Origin: DASQBT01 sp963782495
GTDB lineage: Bacteria > Pseudomonadota > Gammaproteobacteria > Burkholderiales > Thiobacillaceae
Assembly (NCBI GenBank): GCA_963782495.1
Contig: CAWAJU010000010.1
Location: forward strand, 1-64,000
Direction: 5' to 3'
Length of the DNA: 64,000 bases
Below the pieces are notes generated by a model, which ran no database searches, had not been told where the DNA came from, and worked only from the letters and a program-made list of their open reading frames with translations. Position 1 is the first letter of the stretch, and each line of letters opens with the position of its first letter. A program made the translations under genes and the position numbers. Below are positions 1 to 8,951 of this stretch, piece by piece.

Positions 1-2881
1 CGATGTCGGTCTTGTCGTCCAGGCGCTGCCAGAAATGCTGGAACGGCGTGCCGCGCTGGTCGGTTGGAAAGCCCTGCCACAGCAGCTCGCGGCCCATTTC
101 GTGATTAGCGCCCAGCATCAGCGCTTCGACGAAGCGTGGATTGGTCTTGACCGCCATGATGAAGTCGTCCGGCAGCACGCCCACGCCGGGCAGGAATACA
201 TCGGGCGCGAGCTTCTCCAGTTTCTTCGCCAGCGGGAACGCGATGTGGGGATAGGCCATCACCCGGTCGAAGTGCAAGGGAATGAGATAACGCAGGAGCT
301 CGGCAAAGGGGAGGTCGAGCCGGGTGCTGATGAAGTTGTTGGCCAAGCCCTGTCCGGCCGACCAGCCGACCGGATGTCCGCCCAGGGTCAGCATGGTCGC
401 CAGCCTTGCCGGCACGGTTTGCGCCGGGTCAACGCGTATGCGCAACGCGGTCGCCGATGAAGCGACGGCAAAATCGACCGGCTGAACCACGATGTGTTCC
501 TGCTGCAGCGGATCGACCCAGAGTTGCTCGTAGTCCTTGAACGCCTGCGAATAGCGGTGCAGCACGTCGTGCGACTTGATGGCCGGGGGCAGGGTGATGG
601 AAGGCGCGACCTGGGCCGCCGGCACTTGCGACGTGAATTGGCCGGGTGCGGTGAGATCGATCTGCACCGCCGCCTGGCCGCCCAGCACACCGGGCGGCAG
701 GCTGTTGAACACGGCATCGTTGCCGTACAGTCGCAGCGCATGCGGCGATACCGCGGCAACGGCGCCGGGTGCGATGCGCACTGCGCGCGAAATCCCGCGG
801 GTGCCGGACACCAGGGTGCTGCCTATCGTTTTGAGCGCGCCGTTGCGGCCGTCGATCTTGAGCGACAGGGCGCTGATCTGGCCGCTTTTCTGCACGGTCA
901 GCAGCACGCCTTCCGCGCCGCCGCGACTGGCCTGCTTTACCAGTTGCGCGAGATTGCCGCTCACGGCCTGGCCGGAAACGCGCTGCAATTGCGCGATGCG
1001 CAGCAGGTGGGTGTCGGTCACGATGCCCTGATGCCAGACGTCGCCCATCAGCGGCAGTTTGCGCTTGGCGCTTGCTGCCTGCCGGCGGGTGCTTGCCGCT
1101 TTCTGCTGCAGCTTGGCAATGTCGCCTGCCGCCATGCTGCCGGGCAAGCCGGTGTAAGGCTGCAGGTTGACCAGTGTATTCATGTCTGCCGGCAGCGGAA
1201 TGCCATCGAACGAACGGCTGCCCATGATGCCGTCGGGCACGAAACGGTTGGGATCGATGGCCATGACCTGCTTGCTTGCGTTGGCGAAGGTGTTTACCAG
1301 CGCGACCATCTGCTGTGGCAGACTGGCGAGTCCCAGATTGCGCTCGCGCCACTGCGCCATGCGAAAAGTCTGCCGCCGCGCGCTGGTGAACCTGCGCATC
1401 GCGCCGTCGAACAATTCATCCGGCAGGGTGACGTTCGCCATGCGGCCATACAGGCTCAGGTCCGGCGCGATCTTCGCCCGCGCGCGTGCCGGCGAGAGCA
1501 GCGCGAGCAGGCGCGCGTCCGGCAGCTTGGTCAGGTGCCGCGCTTCCACCGCCTTCAAGACATCGCGCGACAGGCGCGCGAGGGAGAAGGCCCGTTCCGC
1601 CGCCAGCACGTCGCCGACCTGCTGCCAGGCCGCCTGCATGAATTCGTCCTGGTTCTGCCGGATCACCTCGGCGCCCCAGCCCGCGGCCAGGCGATAGCGC
1701 GGCTGCAGGCTCAGATCATCGAGCCAGTGCTGGCCGATCTTGTTGTGATCGACGGTGTGGCGCTTGGCCGGATATTCGCCATAGATCGGCGGCGACAGCG
1801 TCGGCACCGTGTCGGCCTTGGGCGTGCCCTGATTGGCCAGATCCTGCCCGCTGTTGAGCATGGCCTGCAGATTCTGAGCGAACAGCGGATGCGTGCTCGC
1901 GGCATCGGGCTGGAAATCCAGCGGCACCATCGCGCCCTCGAACACGGTCTTGTCCGGTGTGACGCCGTCGAACAACAAGTGATCGCCGTCGACCGCCACC
2001 GGGCGGATGCCGATGTTCTTCAACTGGGTGAGCAAAGCCTGATCACCGGCGTAGCTGGCCGGTGTTCTCAGCCGCCGCGCCAGCGTCTCGATGTCGCCCA
2101 CCGGGCCGGTGGAGAACTCCCAGTGGTAGTACACCGGCAGTTCAACATCGGCAGGCTGCGCATGATTCCAGGCCGGCGCCAGCGTCGCATCATGCAAGGG
2201 TTGACCCAGCCCACGCACGCGGCCCGCATCGAACGCAGGTACCACGCAGGCGATGTAGTCGTGTCGCGGTTCCAGGCGGCGCGGGCAGACCAGGCGCGAG
2301 ATATTGCGCTCGGGATATTGCTTGAGCTCGGCGGCCAGGGCGGCAGGATCGTTGCTGATATTCGAGACCGCCTGTGAGTGCGCCCACAACCAGGATTCGC
2401 TGAGGTCGGGCAGCTCGCTCGCCGCCTGCGCGGCAGTCAGCGCAATCGAGGGCAAGGGCTGGCCGGCCTTGACGCTGGGTAATGCGTTCGCCACCGCGCG
2501 ATCGATCACGACCAGCACGAGCCAAGGGCGCAGGTGGTGGTCGGGGTTGGCCTTGGCGGGCGTCAGCAGCCAGGGGAAATCCGGCGGATCGAAATCGACG
2601 ATCGCCAGATAGTTCGGCTCGAAATTGGTGGCGTTGGGTTTGGGATCGGTGCGCACCACCAGGCGCTGATCGATGCCGATGATATCGCCCGGCCCGTACA
2701 AGGCCAGGTCCAGATTGCCCGACACCGCGGCCACGCCGTTGCCGTCCTGCTTGGCCTGCAGGGTCAGGCCGATGCTGACCTTGGCGCGCACCTGCAGCGC
2801 GGCATTGGCGGCGTCATCGTTCTGGTGCGAACGCGCGAGGCCGCGGCGGGACCAGGGGGAGAAGCGGTAGGGGATGCTCAT
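1..2881 (-). CDS. Very large uncharacterised protein, 5' portion (960+ codons, runs off left edge)
   Basis: One uninterrupted minus-strand frame runs from an ATG at 2881 to the window edge, giving at least 960 residues with no stop. The protein starts MSIPYRFSPWSRRGLARS. Near residues 55-100 it has GPGDIIGID, then FEPNYLAIVDFDPPDFPWLL and LRPWLVLVVI. Near residue 205 it has SRLVCPRRLEPRHDYIACVV. Close to the edge it has MLGANHEMGRELLWQGFPTD and QRGTPFQHFW. I recall this pattern from large uncharacterised bacterial proteins, but I know no function. No signal peptide or membrane segment is seen. No strong Shine-Dalgarno sequence precedes the ATG. It shares strand with the DUF6603-type gene upstream of it (3751-7023), so the two may work together; that is inference. 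The coding assignment is secure and the role is unknown. Confidence 0.8.
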   Translation of the reverse strand, partial: MSIPYRFSPWSRRGLARSHQNDDAANAALQVRAKVSIGLTLQAKQDGNGVAAVSGNLDLALYGPGDIIGIDQRLVVRTDPKPNATNFEPNYLAIVDFDPPDFPWLLTPAKANPDHHLRPWLVLVVIDRAVANALPSVKAGQPLPSIALTAAQAASELPDLSESWLWAHSQAVSNISNDPAALAAELKQYPERNISRLVCPRRLEPRHDYIACVVPAFDAGRVRGLGQPLHDATLAPAWNHAQPADVELPVYYHWEFSTGPVGDIETLARRLRTPASYAGDQALLTQLKNIGIRPVAVDGDHLLFDGVTPDKTVFEGAMVPLDFQPDAASTHPLFAQNLQAMLNSGQDLANQGTPKADTVPTLSPPIYGEYPAKRHTVDHNKIGQHWLDDLSLQPRYRLAAGWGAEVIRQNQDEFMQAAWQQVGDVLAAERAFSLARLSRDVLKAVEARHLTKLPDARLLALLSPARARAKIAPDLSLYGRMANVTLPDELFDGAMRRFTSARRQTFRMAQWRERNLGLASLPQQMVALVNTFANASKQVMAIDPNRFVPDGIMGSRSFDGIPLPADMNTLVNLQPYTGLPGSMAAGDIAKLQQKAASTRRQAASAKRKLPLMGDVWHQGIVTDTHLLRIAQLQRVSGQAVSGNLAQLVKQASRGGAEGVLLTVQKSGQISALSLKIDGRNGALKTIGSTLVSGTRGISRAVRIAPGAVAAVSPHALRLYGNDAVFNSLPPGVLGGQAAVQIDLTAPGQFTSQVPAAQVAPSITLPPAIKSHDVLHRYSQAFKDYEQLWVDPLQQEHIVVQPVDFAVASSATALRIRVDPAQTVPARLATMLTLGGHPVGWSAGQGLANNFISTRLDLPFAELLRYLIPLHFDRVMAYPHIAFPLAKKLEKLAPDVFLPGVGVLPDDFIMAVKTNPRFVEALMLGANHEMGRELLWQGFPTDQRGTPFQHFWQRLDDKTDI

Positions 2882-2896
2882 GGGGAGACCATTGAC

Positions 2897-3000
2897 TCCC
2901 TCGCCGCGACTGGGGCGAGAGGGTGGGGGTGAGGAAAAGCTCCTTTGACGTCCAGCCTCCCCTCGCCCCGCGTGCGGGGAGAGGGGTAGGGGTGAGGGGA
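2897..3000. repeat. GC-rich CTCCCTC/GGGTGAGG-type intergenic palindromes
   Basis: Two adjacent, related inverted-repeat segments, about 2897-2933 and 2953-3000, are built from CCCTCGCCCC and GGGGAGAGGGGTAGGGGTGA type sequences. They look like the dispersed palindromic intergenic repeats common in high-GC proteobacteria. They lie just upstream of the ATG of the left-edge gene, so they sit in its 5' leader. No protein is predicted here. Confidence 0.5.
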
Positions 3001-3040
3001 GAGCGCTTTGATTAAGTCAAGCATTTCCGCATATCAACGG

Positions 3041-3660
3041 TTGTTTGGCCGGGGGTTGCCCGGCGGCAAGTGACTTTCTCTTGTTTGGCCAAGAGAAAGT
3101 CACCAAAGAGAAGGCCACCCCACTATGCCGCCCCTTCGGGGCGAGCCTCGGCCGGAGGCCTGAATTGGGCGGCTCGCAAACTCGCACGATCTGCTTCGCA
3201 GCCACGTGCTCAAACACGCTCGCCTCAACATCCCCCAATTCAGCCCTCCGGCCTCGACGGCACAGAGGGGAGAAAGCACGTGAGGTAAAAATCCATTTCC
3301 TTGACTGGATTGCTTCGTCGGCTTCGCCTCCTCGCAATGACGGCATTGCGAAACTGCGCGACTCGTCATTGCGAGGGCCGCAGGCCCGCGGAAATCCAGG
3401 GTTTGGATTCTGACTTTGCCTTTGAACTTCCCCCTCTGAAGCTGCCGCAGACGACGGGCTCAAGCCGGTTAACAGCAATGCGGATGTTTGAGCTTCGCTT
3501 CCTTCAAAATAAAGGCGAAGCGAGTTTCCGCATTGCCCGACTTGAGACTGTTGGCTGCGGGAAGCCGAAGGCCGGCGAAGGGGCGTCGCCTTCTTTTGGT
3601 TACTTTTCTTGGCGAAGCAAGAAAAGTAACTAGCCGCCGGGCTACCCCCGGCCAAAGAAC
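3041..3660. repeat. About 620-bp intergenic element with long imperfect terminal inverted repeats
   Basis: The left end (3041-3125) and the reverse complement of the right end (3575-3660) read almost the same. Both begin TTTGGCCGGGGGT(T/A)GCCCGG. Each end carries a hairpin: a 13-bp stem at 3070-3082/3091-3103 (GTGACTTTCTCTT) and a 12-bp stem at 3599-3610/3619-3630 (GTTACTTTTCTT). Inside is a second inverted pair, TGGATTGCTTCGTCGG at about 3306 and CGTCATTGCGAGG at about 3364, a type widely dispersed in bacterial genomes. Several overlapping frames exist but none resembles a protein. It looks like a non-autonomous, MITE-like or REP-like composite. It fills the gap between two large same-strand genes, so it may affect their co-transcription. 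Confidence 0.6.
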
Positions 3661-3750
3661 GCGTGTGCAGTGATGGCGTTTGAAGAAGTGAGCGCAGCTT
3701 CTTCTCGCACCCGTTGCAAACATCCACTCGTTTCAACGACGGCTCCTTGC

Positions 3751-6700
3751 TCATGCCATTTCCGCCAATTCCGCCACCTGATGCTGTCTCGGGTCCAGCG
3801 TGGTGCTGAAGCTGCGCGCCTGTTCTGCTTGCCACACGCTGGTGTAGGACTTCGCGGCGGCGAGTTGGAGAGTCGTCTTGTCGGCGACGCCTACCGGCGC
3901 AGGATCGATTCGGAGGGGCGTGGGCTGCGCCGGCGTGCTCAGGGCGCGGTCGCGCAGGCTGGACTGACCGGCCGAGCCGAAGCGCATCAGCGGGCCGTGC
4001 AATGCATCGAGGAATGGCACCTTTGCGACGTTGCGCAGCGAGCGCGACTGGCGCACTGCACCGAGGTCGGCTTCCTCGTAATCCAGAATTTCCTCGATGA
4101 CCTCGCCCAGTTCGTAATCGTCGTCGCGCAGTTCATAACCTGCCGTATAGGACTCGAACGAAGGCTTGGCGAGCTTGTCGTCCTGCGACAGTTCAAGGAA
4201 TTGCGCGGTGGCAAAGAAATCGCTGCGCGCATCCGGCAGCTTGCCTTGCGGCACCACGTTCTCGTTCTGCACAAGCTGGAGCGCAGCACCGCCGAACTCG
4301 TTGGCGCCATCGATCTTGCTGCCCGAGGCCTTTTGCAGGCGCAGTTCCAGCGGCACCAGCTTCTGCTGAAAAGTGAGGCTGCCGAGCGGATGGGCGAGCA
4401 GGTCGGTGCCGGGATCGACGTCGGCCAGGGTCAGGAATCCATCGCCGCCCTGCGGAAGTTGCGCGCTCCAGTTTGCCGTCTTGGCAATTTCCTCCGCGAG
4501 CTTGTCGGCGATCTTGACCGTGACCACCGGGGTGTCGCGATCCGTGCCCCAGGCTTCGTCGACGTGCAGGCTGAAATCCGGCAGTGGCCAGGGCGTGTGT
4601 ACTTCGGCGCGGCCGGCGATGTGCCAGCGCCCCGGCCCCGCGAGCAGGCCGTCCAGATTGACCGACGCGAAATCGAGCCCGAACACGTGTATCGCGAGGT
4701 AGGCGTGCAGATCGATTTCGAAATAGAACTTGGGCTGCAAGTAGCATATCGCGTCAAAGCCCCAGCCGCCCTCGATGCTGGCGATGCCCACATCCGCCCA
4801 CACGCGCAGATCGGAGCCAGCCTGGACGGTGGCCGAGGTGATGGCGAAATAGCCCTTGAAGGAGACGCCGACGATGCCGATGTCGAAGCCGGCGCCCACG
4901 CGCTCGAAGGGCTGCGGAATGTCGGACGGGATTTCCTTGAACTTGGGATGGAAGCCGCCGGCACTGATGAGGAAGGTCGGGTGGTCGCCGAACGCCGCGC
5001 GAAAAGCGAACTGGCCGGTGATGGAGATGAAGGCGACATGCGAATTGACCAGCTTGGCGTCGAAGGCGATGCGCAAGGGATCGAACACCACCGAGCCGAC
5101 GAAGTCCAGGCGCAAATACAAGAGCGAAAGATCGGCGGAGACCAGCGGCGGCAATTGCACGATGCCCTGGCCGAGGATGACGAACTGGCTGGCCTCGACC
5201 AGCAGCCCCAGGCGCACCGTCACCAGGCTGGGCGTGCCCCAGCCCAGTTCCAGCATGGGGCCGATGACAAAACCGCCGGCCTTGACCGGGAACAGGGTGC
5301 GCAAGGTAGCGATGATCTTGGGCGCATCGCCCACCGGGTTCGCGGGGAACAACACGGCATCGAGCGCGCCGTTACCGATGCCTTGCGAGAGCGCAGTCAC
5401 ACTGGAGGTATGCTGCACGCCGATCAGCCCGCCGATGCCGGTCAGGGTGAAGCCGAAGGAAAGTTGTATGGGCGGGAACTGGCCGTAAATCAGGAGCAGC
5501 AGCGAAAAGCCCGCTTCGGTCTTGGTGTCGAGGATGCAGATGGCCTTGACGTCGATCGCCATCAATTTCAGTTCCAGCGTGCCCGCATACTGGCCGGCGG
5601 CCGCGTCGACGAACAGATAGCCGCCGCCCTTGACGATGCCGGCATCGAGGCTGAGGCCGATGCCGTTGGGCGGCTTGAAATCAAAGGAGAGCGGTTGCCC
5701 GCCATTCAGATTGATATCGAGCAGCACGCCGAGCCGGTCGACCGAAGCCTTGAAAGGCCCCAGATCGACGCCGAAGCTGGCGGACAATTCGGTTTGCAGA
5801 TGGAGGAAGCTGCCGTCTACCGGCGTGAGCCCGAGGTTGATAAGTTGAAGTTCGAACGGCCCTGTGGGCAGGGTCGGCACCGGCAGGCTGGCCTTGAGCC
5901 CGGTGCCGTTCTTGAGGCGAAGCTTGCCGAACTGGTCGGCCTCGGCCTCGACCGCGAAGTCGAGCTCGATCCCGTCGCCCAGCACCAGCTTGAGAAAACT
6001 GTCATCAGGCTTGAATGTCGCCTTGCCCTTGTGCGCAAAGAAGCTGAGGCTGGGCGTGCCATTTTTGAGATCGATTCCGGCGCCCAGTTCGCCGATGCTC
6101 AACTGCGCGCCGTGGAAGGGGCCAATCACCAGCGCGCCGCTGTCCTTGCTGCGCGACAGGCTGATGCCCAGTTCGAAGTTGTTGTTGACGCTTACCTGGC
6201 CGGGAGGCGCAACCGGAACGAATATATTGATCCCCGCGCTGGCGGTCAGGCCGAGCTGAAAATCGGCCACGCCGGTTGAGCTTGTCTTGTTGAGCGCGAG
6301 GTTGAGACCGGCCTTGACCCCGATGGGCGCAGCGGTGGAAAACTCAATCGTCCCGCCGAGGCCGGGGGGAAGCGAGAGGCTTGCCAGATCGATCTTGGGC
6401 ATCGCGCCCAGGCCGGGCAATCCGTTGACGAAGCCCAATCCCGGTGCCCCGGTGCTGGGCGCGGTGAAGGAACGGTCGATCATGCTCCCGGCCAGCAGCA
6501 CGACCAGGCCGATGGCGGTCTGCGTGTCCTGGCTTTGCGCAGGTGTCGCGCCCAGGACTTGCGCCAGCTTGGCCGCTTCCTGTCCCGCGGCCGGAGTCGC
6601 CTGCGCATCGCCGCTCAGGGAGAGCAGCATCTTGCCCAGGCTGAACGCACTCGGATAGCTGTTGCCCGGCAGCTTGGCGAAGTTTTCCACCTGGTGCATG

Positions 6701-7023
6701 AGCGGGCCGACGACGGCCAGCGCGGCCGCCGGATTGCCGCCGTCCAGTCCATCAACGGCTTGCTTGATGTATTCGAGCGTAGCGAGCGATTCACCGACGA
6801 TGCCGGCAGCCAGCGCGAGCGATTCGGCGCTGGCGCCATTGGTCTCGAAATCGCTGAGATCGGGATCGGCAGGCGGCGCGGCCGGATTGAGCACGCCGAG
6901 CATCTGCCATACCAGTTGTTCAACCTGGGCCCGCTGGCCTGCGGGAATGGAATTCAGGGCCTGATTGACCGCAGCGCGGAACCAGTCATAGGTCTGCTTG
7001 AATACCTTGTCCGGTTTGGCCAC
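3751..7023 (-). CDS. DUF6603-type large beta-rich protein
   Basis: This 1090-residue frame starts at GTG 7023, preceded by AGGGGAGATC, a good Shine-Dalgarno sequence. The N-terminus (MAKPDKVFKQTYDWFRAAV) and residues 1-200 look helical and Ala-rich. The rest is a long run of alternating hydrophobic and Gly segments typical of a beta-strand-rich scaffold. Residues about 520-820 carry GIGGLIGVQHTSSVTAL, LELGWGTPSLVTVRLGLL and LISAGGFHPKF, which I recognise as the DUF6603 pattern. The family has no assigned function as far as I know. No signal peptide is seen. The neighbour downstream on the same strand is the other giant unknown gene, across an 870-bp repeat-filled gap; divergently upstream is sdhB. 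The coding call is secure, the family call is from memory of motifs. Confidence 0.8.
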   Translation of the reverse strand: MAKPDKVFKQTYDWFRAAVNQALNSIPAGQRAQVEQLVWQMLGVLNPAAPPADPDLSDFETNGASAESLALAAGIVGESLATLEYIKQAVDGLDGGNPAAALAVVGPLMHQVENFAKLPGNSYPSAFSLGKMLLSLSGDAQATPAAGQEAAKLAQVLGATPAQSQDTQTAIGLVVLLAGSMIDRSFTAPSTGAPGLGFVNGLPGLGAMPKIDLASLSLPPGLGGTIEFSTAAPIGVKAGLNLALNKTSSTGVADFQLGLTASAGINIFVPVAPPGQVSVNNNFELGISLSRSKDSGALVIGPFHGAQLSIGELGAGIDLKNGTPSLSFFAHKGKATFKPDDSFLKLVLGDGIELDFAVEAEADQFGKLRLKNGTGLKASLPVPTLPTGPFELQLINLGLTPVDGSFLHLQTELSASFGVDLGPFKASVDRLGVLLDINLNGGQPLSFDFKPPNGIGLSLDAGIVKGGGYLFVDAAAGQYAGTLELKLMAIDVKAICILDTKTEAGFSLLLLIYGQFPPIQLSFGFTLTGIGGLIGVQHTSSVTALSQGIGNGALDAVLFPANPVGDAPKIIATLRTLFPVKAGGFVIGPMLELGWGTPSLVTVRLGLLVEASQFVILGQGIVQLPPLVSADLSLLYLRLDFVGSVVFDPLRIAFDAKLVNSHVAFISITGQFAFRAAFGDHPTFLISAGGFHPKFKEIPSDIPQPFERVGAGFDIGIVGVSFKGYFAITSATVQAGSDLRVWADVGIASIEGGWGFDAICYLQPKFYFEIDLHAYLAIHVFGLDFASVNLDGLLAGPGRWHIAGRAEVHTPWPLPDFSLHVDEAWGTDRDTPVVTVKIADKLAEEIAKTANWSAQLPQGGDGFLTLADVDPGTDLLAHPLGSLTFQQKLVPLELRLQKASGSKIDGANEFGGAALQLVQNENVVPQGKLPDARSDFFATAQFLELSQDDKLAKPSFESYTAGYELRDDDYELGEVIEEILDYEEADLGAVRQSRSLRNVAKVPFLDALHGPLMRFGSAGQSSLRDRALSTPAQPTPLRIDPAPVGVADKTTLQLAAAKSYTSVWQAEQARSFSTTLDPRQHQVAELAEMA

Positions 7024-7343
7024 GATCTCCCCTGTTAGGCAATGACTTCTGAGTTATAGGCCAAGGTTTGTTGCGATCCAACATTTCTTTCGCCATAGGA
7101 ATGGAAAACTTCCGGTACGCCTCAGTTCATCAGTAAATGCTGTTGGAGCGGTCCTCGTGCGCGCGGGCGGAGCGAGGAATGTTGTGAGCTTTGCGGGTAA
7201 ACTGGACACATTCCTGTAATGAGGACTGAGACGCGCTGGTGTTATTGTCAGCCTCGCAGTGGCGTAGAGCCTGGCTTGGAACCGGCTCGAGCGCGCTCTG
7301 CGCGCGCGACGAAACCAGATCCCGTCAGTGATTGTTCGAACCC
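7024..7343. other. Divergent intergenic region between DUF6603-type gene and sdhB
   Basis: This 320-bp region has no convincing gene. It must hold the promoters for both divergent units, but no clear -35/-10 pair stands out. There is no recognisable 3' end of sdhA or another succinate dehydrogenase subunit in it, so sdhB is the first gene of its operon here. Confidence 0.5.
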
Positions 7344-8039
7344 ATGCATTTCCGTATCTACCGCTACCAGCCTGAAGCCGGCCAGCCGCCGGCGATGCGC
7401 GACTACCAACTCGAGATTGACCCGGCTGGCAAGATGTTGCTGGATGCCTTGCTGGCGATCAAGGCCCAGGACGAAACTCTGTCGCTTCGCCGTTCCTGCC
7501 GCGAAGGGGTGTGCGGTTCCGATGCCGTAAACGTAAACGGCAGGAACCGGCTGGCCTGCATCACACCGCTTTCCGAATTGAAGCAGCCCATTGAAGTGCG
7601 TCCGTTGCCCGGGCTGCCCGTTATCCGCGACCTGATAGTGGACATGGAGCCCTTCTTCCGCCAGTACAAGTCCATCCGGCCCTGGCTCATCAACGACGAA
7701 CCCGAACCCGAGGTGGAGCGCCTGCAAAGCCCGGAAGAGCGCGCCGAGCTGGATGGTCTATATGAGTGCATCCTGTGCGCCTGCTGCACCACTTCGTGCC
7801 CGTCCTATTGGTGGAACCCGGACAAGTTCGTCGGCCCGGCAGGTCTATTGCAGGCTTATCGCTTCATCGCCGACACGCGCGACCAGGCCGTTGCCGAGCG
7901 ACTGGATAATCTGGAGGATCCGTACCGCTTGTATCGCTGCCGTGGCATCATGAGTTGTGTGGAGGCCTGTCCGAAAGGCCTGAATCCGGCCGCGGCGATC
8001 GTGAAAATCAAGACTTTGCTGGTCAAGCGGCGGGTGTGA
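7344..8039 (+). CDS. sdhB: Succinate dehydrogenase iron-sulfur subunit
   Basis: SdhB carries electrons from the flavoprotein SdhA to the quinone site of complex II at the cytoplasmic membrane. The 231-residue protein begins MHFRIYRYQPE; a TTG 12 bases upstream is less likely. The [2Fe-2S] ligands are C52, C57, D60 and C72 in CREGVCGSD and GRNRLAC; Asp at the third position matches the E. coli enzyme. The [4Fe-4S] motif CILCACCTTSCP starts at C142, and the last cluster motif CRGIMSCVEACPKG lies near residues 199-212. Length is normal. Unusually, sdhC, sdhD and sdhA are not directly upstream. The stop TGA overlaps the first GTG of the 111-bp repeat array as GTGA, then sdhE and gltA follow. Confidence 0.96.
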   Translation: MHFRIYRYQPEAGQPPAMRDYQLEIDPAGKMLLDALLAIKAQDETLSLRRSCREGVCGSDAVNVNGRNRLACITPLSELKQPIEVRPLPGLPVIRDLIVDMEPFFRQYKSIRPWLINDEPEPEVERLQSPEERAELDGLYECILCACCTTSCPSYWWNPDKFVGPAGLLQAYRFIADTRDQAVAERLDNLEDPYRLYRCRGIMSCVEACPKGLNPAAAIVKIKTLLVKRRV

Positions 8040-8701
8040 GCAGCGGAGAGGGGCCCCACGCAGTGGGGATCGGAGTGCCCGCGAGCGCCCGCCAGTCGCC
8101 GACAAGGGATGGCTGGAATGACTATGGAGTATCGGAGGCGGCGGGTGTGAGCAGCGGAGAGGGGCCCCACGCAGTGGGGATCGGAGTGCCCGCGAGCGCC
8201 CGCCAGTCGCCGACAAGGGATGGCTGGAATGACTATGGAGTATCGGAGGCGGCGGGTGTGAGCAGCGGAGAGGGGCCCCACGCAGTGGGGATCGGAGTGC
8301 CCGCGAGCGCCCGCCAGTCGCCGACAAGGGATGGCTGGAATGACTATGGAGTATCGGAGGCGGCGGGTGTGAGCAGCGGAGAGGGGCCCCACGCAGTGGG
8401 GATCGGAGTGCCCGCGAGCGCCCGCCAATCGCCGACAAGGGATGGCTGGAATGACTATGGAGTATCGGAGGCGGCGGGTGTGAGCAGCGGAGAGGGGCCC
8501 CACGCAGTGGGGATCGGAGTGCCCGCGAGCGCCCGCCAATCGCCGACAAGGGATGGCTGGAATGACTATGGAGTGCCGGAGGCGGCGGGTGTGAGCAGCG
8601 GAGAGGGGCCCCACGCAGTGGGGATCGGAGTGCCCGCGAGCGCCCGCCAATCGCCGACAGGGGATGGCTGGAATGACTATGGAGTGCCGGAGGCGACCGG
8701 C
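8036..8701 (+). repeat. Tandem array of six 111-bp units between sdhB and sdhE
   Basis: Six near-identical units start at 8036, 8147, 8258, 8369, 8480 and 8591, each exactly 111 bp (37 codons). Each begins GTGAGCAGCGGAGAGGGG and ends GGAGGCGGCGGGT, except the last, which ends GGAGGCGACCGGC. The first GTG overlaps the sdhB stop (GTGA), and the next position in register, 8702, is the GTG start of sdhE. The frame through all units has no stop and is continuous with sdhE. Every unit has GGAGG 8 bases before the next GTG. Each unit holds a hairpin, CCCCAC-GCA-GTGGGG (8054-8068 in unit 1). Units differ by only a few substitutions, so the expansion is recent. The encoded module contains VSSGEGPHAVGIGVPAS. 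Confidence 0.9.
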
Positions 8702-8941
8702 GTGAACGAAGACGAGGAACTTGCCAGGCTCAGGTGGCGCAGCCGGCGCGGCGTTCTGGAGTTGGATGTGTTGCTGGATCGATTCTTGCAACGCGAGTGT
8801 GCCGACTTCCAGCCGGACGAGCGCAGGCAATACGGGGCGCTGCTGGAACTGCCGGATCCGGAAATATTGGACCTGCTGTACGGCCGGTCCGAGCCGCCGC
8901 CCGGATTGACCGTGCTGATACAACGCATACAGAAGACCTGA
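8702..8941 (+). CDS. sdhE: Succinate dehydrogenase assembly factor (FAD assembly factor SdhE)
   Basis: SdhE promotes covalent attachment of FAD to SdhA. The 79-residue protein begins at GTG 8702 (MNEDEELARLRWRSRRG) and has the family's RGxxE motif as RRGVLELD, followed by LELPDPEILDLLYGR. Length is typical. GGAGG lies 8 bases before the start. The upstream 111-bp array is in frame, so translation starting at 8036 would add a 222-residue repeat extension; the family's usual length argues that 8702 is the real start. It lies between sdhB and gltA, its common place in betaproteobacteria. Confidence 0.93.
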   Translation: MNEDEELARLRWRSRRGVLELDVLLDRFLQRECADFQPDERRQYGALLELPDPEILDLLYGRSEPPPGLTVLIQRIQKT

Positions 8942-8951
8942 AACGATCAAC

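Noticed and set aside
494..2377. 627-residue plus-strand frame
   Set aside because: It lies wholly antisense to the left-edge giant gene, has biased Arg/Gln/His composition typical of reverse frames in high-GC DNA, and no family pattern.
3670..6279. 869-residue plus-strand frame
   Set aside because: It is antisense to the DUF6603-type gene, which has clear motifs and a good Shine-Dalgarno sequence.
8036..8701. CRISPR-like array
   Set aside because: Units are contiguous with no variable spacers, and no cas genes are present.
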